From contig CAMCQL010000053.1 in NCBI GenBank assembly GCA_945877005.1, positions 1-10,118 on the forward strand: a stretch of 10,118 bases of DNA. Direction: 5' to 3'. Below are positions 7,125 through 10,118 of the stretch, piece after piece. The notes beneath the pieces were generated by a model, which was given only the letters and a program-made list of their open reading frames with translations, was not told where the DNA came from and did not search any database. Position numbers and translations under genes: made by a program. This DNA comes from Chryseobacterium gleum. Lineage in GTDB: Bacteria; Bacteroidota; Bacteroidia; Flavobacteriales_D; Crocinitomicaceae. Each line of letters opens with the position of its first letter. Position 1 is the stretch's first letter.

Positions 7125-7781
7125 TTAGTCTTTGACAATGTGGTAGCCTGGATATTTTTTTATGTCAATAACAAATTTAGAATCTTCAATATCAGTGTTT
7201 TCAATCATTTTTGTAAGGGTATAAGTCATTGTGGTTCCATCCCTCGTTTTCATGATTGCTTTTTTCATTTCTATGTCATCCTTTGAGATGTACAATATAA
7301 TAGTATGATAATCAACTTTTTTAGGGTCTTTAGGGTACAAGTAAATTTGGTGTACTTTTTCGTTATTTAACAATTCTTCTTTTTCGTATTTGTTTTTAAA
7401 ACCAGTTTCCCAAATAGTCATTAATTTTTTTGGGTTTAAATTATCGTTGTCGTTTTGGTTGACATCAGTTTGGTAGATTGATTTATCTTCTTTGACAATA
7501 GTCCATGTTTTAATCCCATTCGATATAATTGTTGTTTCACCATAAGAAGCACAATATTTGTTGCCTTTTACCCAACCTTTTCCAATTTCACTTTCACTAA
7601 CACCTGTAGAGGTGTTTTTTATATGAGCAGAAAACTCTATTTGGAAAGACTTGAGCCCTTTCATTTTAGTTGATAGTTTATCTAAAATAGATTGTGCTTT
7701 TTGATCTTTGTCAACATCTTTTGATTGTGCAAAAGAAAAAGATGTTATTATCAATAAACAAAAAAGAAATAGAATTTTCAT
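7125..7781 (-). CDS. lolA: Outer-membrane lipoprotein carrier protein, LolA family
   Basis: Periplasmic chaperone of 218 residues expected to carry lipoproteins from the inner to the outer membrane. A clear signal peptide (KILFLFCLLIITSFSFA) has a predicted cut after Ala18, before Gln19. The mature part follows the flavobacterial LolA pattern: AQSILDKLSTKMKGLKSFQIEF, then KGWVKGNKY, the ISNGIKTWTI strand (87-96) that resembles the family's SDGKTVW segment, NPKKLMTIWETGFKNKY (116-132), and a C-terminal stretch ending in KYPGYHIVKD. Length is normal for the family. The ATG at 7781 directly starts the signal peptide. In this family, lolA is often near DNA-translocase genes; here it instead leads a run with a symporter and a GIN-domain protein. 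The GIN protein, if lipidated, could be a client, but that link is only suggested by position. Confidence 0.92.
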   Translation of the reverse strand: MKILFLFCLLIITSFSFAQSKDVDKDQKAQSILDKLSTKMKGLKSFQIEFSAHIKNTSTGVSESEIGKGWVKGNKYCASYGETTIISNGIKTWTIVKEDKSIYQTDVNQNDNDNLNPKKLMTIWETGFKNKYEKEELLNNEKVHQIYLYPKDPKKVDYHTIILYISKDDIEMKKAIMKTRDGTTMTYTLTKMIENTDIEDSKFVIDIKKYPGYHIVKD

Positions 7782-7799
7782 TATTTAATATTTTAAATG

Positions 7800-7807
7800 C
7801 AAAGATG
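7800..7807 (-). promoter_or_regulatory. Putative -7 box for the lolA operon
   Basis: The minus strand reads CATCTTTG, one base off TAnnTTTG, followed by CAT, and ends 18 bases before the lolA ATG. The spacing and the TTTGCAT core match the promoter candidate in front of the ABC exporter. No convincing -33 element is visible. Confidence 0.4.
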
Positions 7808-7865
7808 AGAAATAAAAATTTAACATTAGATATAAGATGTAAGATTTGACTGCGGGGTAGGTTCA

Positions 7866-7887
7866 AGTACCAAATGCGACAGTACCA
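7866..7887. repeat. Short direct repeat AGTACCA with 15-bp period
   Basis: AGTACCA occurs at 7866-7872 and again at 7881-7887, start to start 15 bases apart. Such spacing can mark a regulator half-site pair, but a 7-mer repeated once is weak evidence and no regulator is identified. Confidence 0.25.
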
Positions 7888-8036
7888 TTTATAAATATAA
7901 AAATATTCTTGAGTGAATCAAAATTTAATTTTTCTCTTTGTCTTTGTTGATTTTATGTTGAAATTTAGATGTATTTAATCATGATTTTCAGTTTCACCAG
8001 TTTTAAATCCAACTTGTTTTCAATTTTAATTTTAAA

Positions 8037-8072
8037 ATGAAGATACTTTATTTTATTTTTTTTCGTTCTTAG
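8037..8072 (+). other. Possible 11-codon upstream ORF in the sigma-factor leader
   Basis: ATG at 8037 opens MKILYFIFFRS and ends at TAG 8070-8072, 17 bases before the sigma-factor ATG. It has an A/T-rich but not clearly ribosome-binding upstream sequence. Its 3' half runs through the left arm of the hairpin at 8058-8088, so translating it would disturb that structure. Chance occurrence of so short an ORF is quite possible. Confidence 0.22.
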
Positions 8073-8088
8073 TTTTAAAGCGAAAAAA
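8058..8088 (+). promoter_or_regulatory. Hairpin covering the sigma-factor ribosome-binding region
   Basis: TTTTTTCG (8058-8065) pairs perfectly with CGAAAAAA (8081-8088). A U-G and a U-A pair extend the stem inward to about ten pairs around an 11-base loop. The right arm ends one base before the ATG at 8090, so the A-rich stretch normally left open for initiation in this phylum would be paired. No T-run follows, so it is not a terminator. A role in translational control is inferred from position only. Confidence 0.4.
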
Positions 8089-8089
8089 C

Positions 8090-8608
8090 ATGAAAAATAG
8101 CTATTCATTGAATCAAAATACATCATCGTTAGATAATTCTTTTGGAATTATTTATTCTGATTTTTACGATAGAATTTTATTATTTGTCTTAAAAAAAGTG
8201 AATTCTAAAGATGATGCTGAAGACATAACTTCTTTGGTCTTTATGAAAGCATTTCAGAAATTTTATAAGTATGAATGTAGGGGGAAAGGAATAGGTGCTT
8301 GGCTATATCGTATTGCAATCAATGAAACAAATCAATATTTTAGAGATAAAAAACCTAATAAATTTAAATTAGATTTATTAGTGGGAGAAGAGTTATTAGA
8401 AGAGTACGATAAAGAAGAGTTAGAAGAAAAATTAGGAATAGCCTTGGCTAGGTTGTCCGAAGATAGTCTTCAACTAATTAAGTTAAGGTATTTCGAGAAA
8501 ATGTCTTATGCTGAAATTGGAGAAATATTAATGATTACTGAAAATAATGCTAAAGTGAAGTGTCACAGATCAATATTGAAGTTGAAAATAGTGTTTAATA
8601 ATTTATAG
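8090..8608 (+). CDS. ECF-type RNA polymerase sigma factor
   Basis: Protein of 172 residues, normal for extracytoplasmic-function sigma factors. Region 2 spans about residues 18-88: FGIIYSDFYDRILLFVLKKV, the DDAEDITSLVFMKAF helix (41-55) that contacts core polymerase, and GAWLYRIAINETNQYFRD for -10 recognition. An acidic linker (about 100-115) leads to region 4 (about 118-166): ARLSEDSLQLIKLRYFEKMSYAEIGEIL followed by an ENNAKVKCHRSILKLK recognition helix. ATG at 8090 is the clear start, with region 2 close behind. Unlike many ECF factors it has no adjacent anti-sigma gene: upstream is lolA, read the other way, and downstream a convergent kinase gene overlaps its stop by 6 bp. Control may therefore be at transcription or through the leader hairpin. 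Targets cannot be told from the sequence. Confidence 0.93.
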   Translation: MKNSYSLNQNTSSLDNSFGIIYSDFYDRILLFVLKKVNSKDDAEDITSLVFMKAFQKFYKYECRGKGIGAWLYRIAINETNQYFRDKKPNKFKLDLLVGEELLEEYDKEELEEKLGIALARLSEDSLQLIKLRYFEKMSYAEIGEILMITENNAKVKCHRSILKLKIVFNNL

Positions 8609-9493
8609 ATTTTTTTTAAACTGTTCTATCAATTGTTTGATTGGGTGACATATATATATTGGTGTTGGAATGTTTTTATTTTGAAAAAGTTCGTTAATTA
8701 AAGTTTGGTTGTTAAATCCGTAGGAGCCAATAATTCCAATTGGTAAACTTGTATCAAATGAATTATAGAGGTTTTCAATAAAGACTTGTAAATTATCTCG
8801 GTGGATTTGTTGAATAATTTCTTGTTGTGAAAAAGAACTTATTTTTTCTGCAATTGAACCAATGAAAGATTTACTGTTTTTCCCATACACTTCATTCATA
8901 ATTTCATCCTTAGTCCCTAAAATTTCATGAATAGCTTTACTTAATTTTATTTCCAATTTCTGATTCAGTAATTCGTACAATATTTTTTTTCCAAAATAAT
9001 AACCACTACCTTCATCTCCAATGAGGTAACCTAGACCTCCAGTTAGTTTAAGAATTTTTTGATTGTTGTAATGTATCGCTACTGAACCAGTACCTAATAT
9101 ACTAACAATACCTTCTTTGTCGTCGAATAAAGCTTGACCAGCACCAATTAAATCACTTTTCACATGAATTTTTTTAATTCCTATCGATTGAAAAAAAGAT
9201 TCTGTGTTAGATTTGTTGGTTGGATTTAAACACCCCGCACCATAAAAATGAAATTCATTAGTGGGATAATTATTAATGAGTTGACGTAATAAATTAATGA
9301 AATCTGAAGTTAATTGATTATCAAGTTGATTCACATGGAAACTGGAGGTTTCAATTTCAAATACATGATTGTTTGCAATAATGGCCCAAGAAGTTTTTGT
9401 TCCACCACTATCTGCAATGATTATAAGAGGAGTATCGGTTGGGATATTTTGAAATAATTCCAAACTAAAATAATGGTCTTTATTTTGAAGCAT
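8603..9493 (-). CDS. BadF/BadG-family ATPase, probable N-acetylglucosamine kinase
   Basis: Cytosolic kinase of the actin/hexokinase fold, 296 residues. The phosphate-1 loop is IADSGGTKTSW (26-36), phosphate-2 is ILGTGSVAI (132-140), the family GYLIGDEGSGYYFGKK segment is at 155-170, and the adenosine motif IGSYGF is at 255-260. Asp114 in VKSDLIGAGQALF sits where the catalytic base is expected. This layout matches Bacteroidetes proteins annotated as N-acetylglucosamine kinases, which would fit amino-sugar recycling from peptidoglycan; the exact sugar is inferred. The ATP loop usually reads TKTDW in relatives as I recall them, whereas here Ser35 replaces that Asp. About 20 residues precede the usual N-terminal strand, and the start ATG at 9493 lies inside the end of the lipoprotein gene (14-bp overlap), suggesting translational coupling. 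The stop overlaps the sigma-factor stop region by 6 bp. Confidence 0.88.
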   Translation of the reverse strand: MLQNKDHYFSLELFQNIPTDTPLIIIADSGGTKTSWAIIANNHVFEIETSSFHVNQLDNQLTSDFINLLRQLINNYPTNEFHFYGAGCLNPTNKSNTESFFQSIGIKKIHVKSDLIGAGQALFDDKEGIVSILGTGSVAIHYNNQKILKLTGGLGYLIGDEGSGYYFGKKILYELLNQKLEIKLSKAIHEILGTKDEIMNEVYGKNSKSFIGSIAEKISSFSQQEIIQQIHRDNLQVFIENLYNSFDTSLPIGIIGSYGFNNQTLINELFQNKNIPTPIYICHPIKQLIEQFKKNL

Positions 9494-9899
9494 TTTTTAA
9501 GCATTTTTTTACTTTCAATTCATGTTCAATGCGTTGTTCAGGTGTTTTGTTTTCTGAAGTAAGAAACTCTTTACATTTCAATTCCACATTTTCCCATCTC
9601 TTCATTAATTTATTAGTTTCTGAATCATTAAGGGTTTTTTCAAAGGCTGAATTGATAGAATCATTTGCTGTTACACATTTACAGAAATCCCATTGTTCTC
9701 CAAATTTTTCAATGATTTTATTAAGGTTTTCTGTTTTTTCATTTTTTTTCGAAATAATTTTTATTTCTTTTATTTCAGGTTTAACGCTGTCTTTTTTCAC
9801 TAATTGTTTTTCGGTACTAGTTGAATAAGTTTTTGATTTTTTTTCGGTGCATGAAAAACATATAGCTGAGAGTATCAATATAGAGTAAGTGAATTTCAT
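9480..9899 (-). CDS. Small lipoprotein with conserved-looking cysteines, function unknown
   Basis: From ATG at 9899 the product has 139 residues and begins with a textbook lipoprotein signal (MKFTYSILILSAICFSC), placing the lipidated residue at Cys17. A Lys/Ser/Thr/Glu-rich spacer (about 18-60) follows. The C-terminal part (about 61-139) looks like a compact helical domain with FGEQWDFCKC (66-75), then Cys109 and Cys133, so four cysteines in the mature globular part could form two disulfides. I recall similar WD(F/Y)C.C proteins in other Flavobacteriales, but no function is known to me. A TTG at 9959 would add 20 residues before the signal and is unlikely. The gene overlaps the downstream kinase start by 14 bp, so the two are probably one transcript, although one product is on the envelope and the other cytosolic. 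Confidence 0.78.
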   Translation of the reverse strand: MKFTYSILILSAICFSCTEKKSKTYSTSTEKQLVKKDSVKPEIKEIKIISKKNEKTENLNKIIEKFGEQWDFCKCVTANDSINSAFEKTLNDSETNKLMKRWENVELKCKEFLTSENKTPEQRIEHELKVKKCLKNASK

Positions 9900-9969
9900 G
9901 TTTTTTGTTTTAAAGATTGATTTAATGTGTTTTATTATTAAAAAATTAAGCAAGGTCAATTTTTTGCTT

Positions 9970-9977
9970 CAAAATTA
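9970..9977 (-). promoter_or_regulatory. Putative -7 box for the lipoprotein/kinase pair
   Basis: The minus strand reads TAATTTTG, an exact TAnnTTTG match in the 140-bp gap, about 70 bases before the ATG at 9899. No clear -33 element is seen. The longer leader makes it less certain than the box before the exporter. Confidence 0.33.
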
Positions 9978-10039
9978 ATAAAGTTCATCACATACTTGAT
10001 TTTCTATTTTGAATGTAAAATTCATTTGTAATAGGATTA

Positions 10040-10118
10040 TTATTGAACTTCGTAAAGAGTTGTAACGATTACTCCTTTATAGGCTTTGTAACATGTTCGT
10101 AATAATTCTTTTTTGAAT
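10040..10118 (-). CDS. C-terminal fragment of a gene entering from the right
   Basis: On the minus strand one frame is open from the window edge for 25 codons, ending in YKAYKGVIVTTLYEVQ and TAA at 10042-10040. Its codons are typical for this genome and the residue mix is protein-like, with mixed charged, aromatic and beta-branched residues. The other two minus frames stop earlier, and the + strand is broken by stops. It would be the last part of a gene upstream of, and co-directional with, the lipoprotein gene, 140 bp away. I do not recognise the family from this tail. Confidence 0.45.
   Translation of the reverse strand, partial: FKKELLRTCYKAYKGVIVTTLYEVQ

Larger units (their letters stand above)
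7782..8089. other. 308-bp divergent intergenic region between lolA and the sigma factor
   Basis: The lolA promoter candidate lies at its left end and the sigma-factor hairpin with its small upstream ORF at its right end. The middle holds a patch visibly richer in G and C than its surroundings (about 7849-7886), which includes a direct repeat AGTACCA. No tRNA, rRNA or riboswitch pattern was recognised, and no exact TAnnTTTG box was found on the + strand for the sigma gene. Confidence 0.6.

Noticed and set aside
7041..7286. + strand ORF of 81 codons across the lolA/symporter junction
   Set aside because: It lies opposite two confident genes, and its composition is that of a reverse-strand shadow.
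7861..7873. GGTTCAAGTACCA-like stretch resembling a tRNA T-arm and CCA end
   Set aside because: No acceptor, D or anticodon stems can be formed around it.
9529..9828. + strand ORF of 99 codons opposite the lipoprotein gene
   Set aside because: The minus-strand frame has a lipoprotein signal and patterned cysteines; the + frame has no supporting features.
9939..9965. E. coli-like promoter TTGACC-N16-TAATAA on the minus strand before the lipoprotein gene
   Set aside because: Bacteroidetes housekeeping promoters use a TAnnTTTG box rather than this pattern, and such matches are expected in A/T-rich sequence.

Overview
The window is strongly AT-rich in coding and non-coding parts alike. It carries two good matches to the Bacteroidetes sigma-factor -7 box (TAnnTTTG), one near-match and almost no Shine-Dalgarno sequences. 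The proteins (a long plant-type IspH, a flavobacterial LolA, a GIN-domain protein, Cys-terminated lipoprotein signals) fit a member of the Flavobacteriales. Placement below that level is not supported by what I can see. No rRNA, tRNA, insertion sequence, prophage or CRISPR array is visible, and the region reads as ordinary chromosomal backbone.

Layout, left to right. Positions 1-197 are mostly non-coding, with a possible end of a + strand gene at 36 and a weak terminator-like hairpin. A minus-strand SGNH hydrolase with a C-terminal LysM domain (198-1784) resembles Ape1-type peptidoglycan O-acetylesterases. A 110-bp divergent promoter region separates it from a + strand pair: an MsbA-like exporter (1895-3715) and ispH (3763-4986), the last enzyme of the MEP isoprenoid pathway. 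A three-gene minus-strand run converges on ispH: lolA (7781-7125), an acidic amino acid/dicarboxylate:cation symporter (7099-5714) and a GIN-domain (DUF2807) surface protein (5754-4975). A 308-bp gap follows, with promoter sequences and a striking hairpin in front of a + strand ECF-type sigma factor (8090-8608). Converging on that gene is a minus-strand pair: a small cysteine-containing lipoprotein (9899-9480) and a BadF/GlcNAc-kinase-like sugar kinase (9493-8603). The right edge probably holds the C-terminus of another minus-strand gene (stop at 10042-10040).

Taken together, much of the window concerns the cell envelope: peptidoglycan modification, lipid or lipid A export, isoprenoid precursors (needed for undecaprenyl carriers and quinones), lipoprotein trafficking to the outer membrane, exported GIN and lipoproteins, and possible amino-sugar recycling. 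The packing is tight: two convergent gene pairs overlap at their stop codons (12 bp and 6 bp), and two co-directional pairs also overlap. I found no clearly new multi-gene system. The most unusual signals are a hairpin covering the sigma-factor ribosome-binding region together with an 11-codon upstream ORF, the Ape1-like/LysM hydrolase that lacks an ATG start, and a symporter with an extra N-terminal membrane region.
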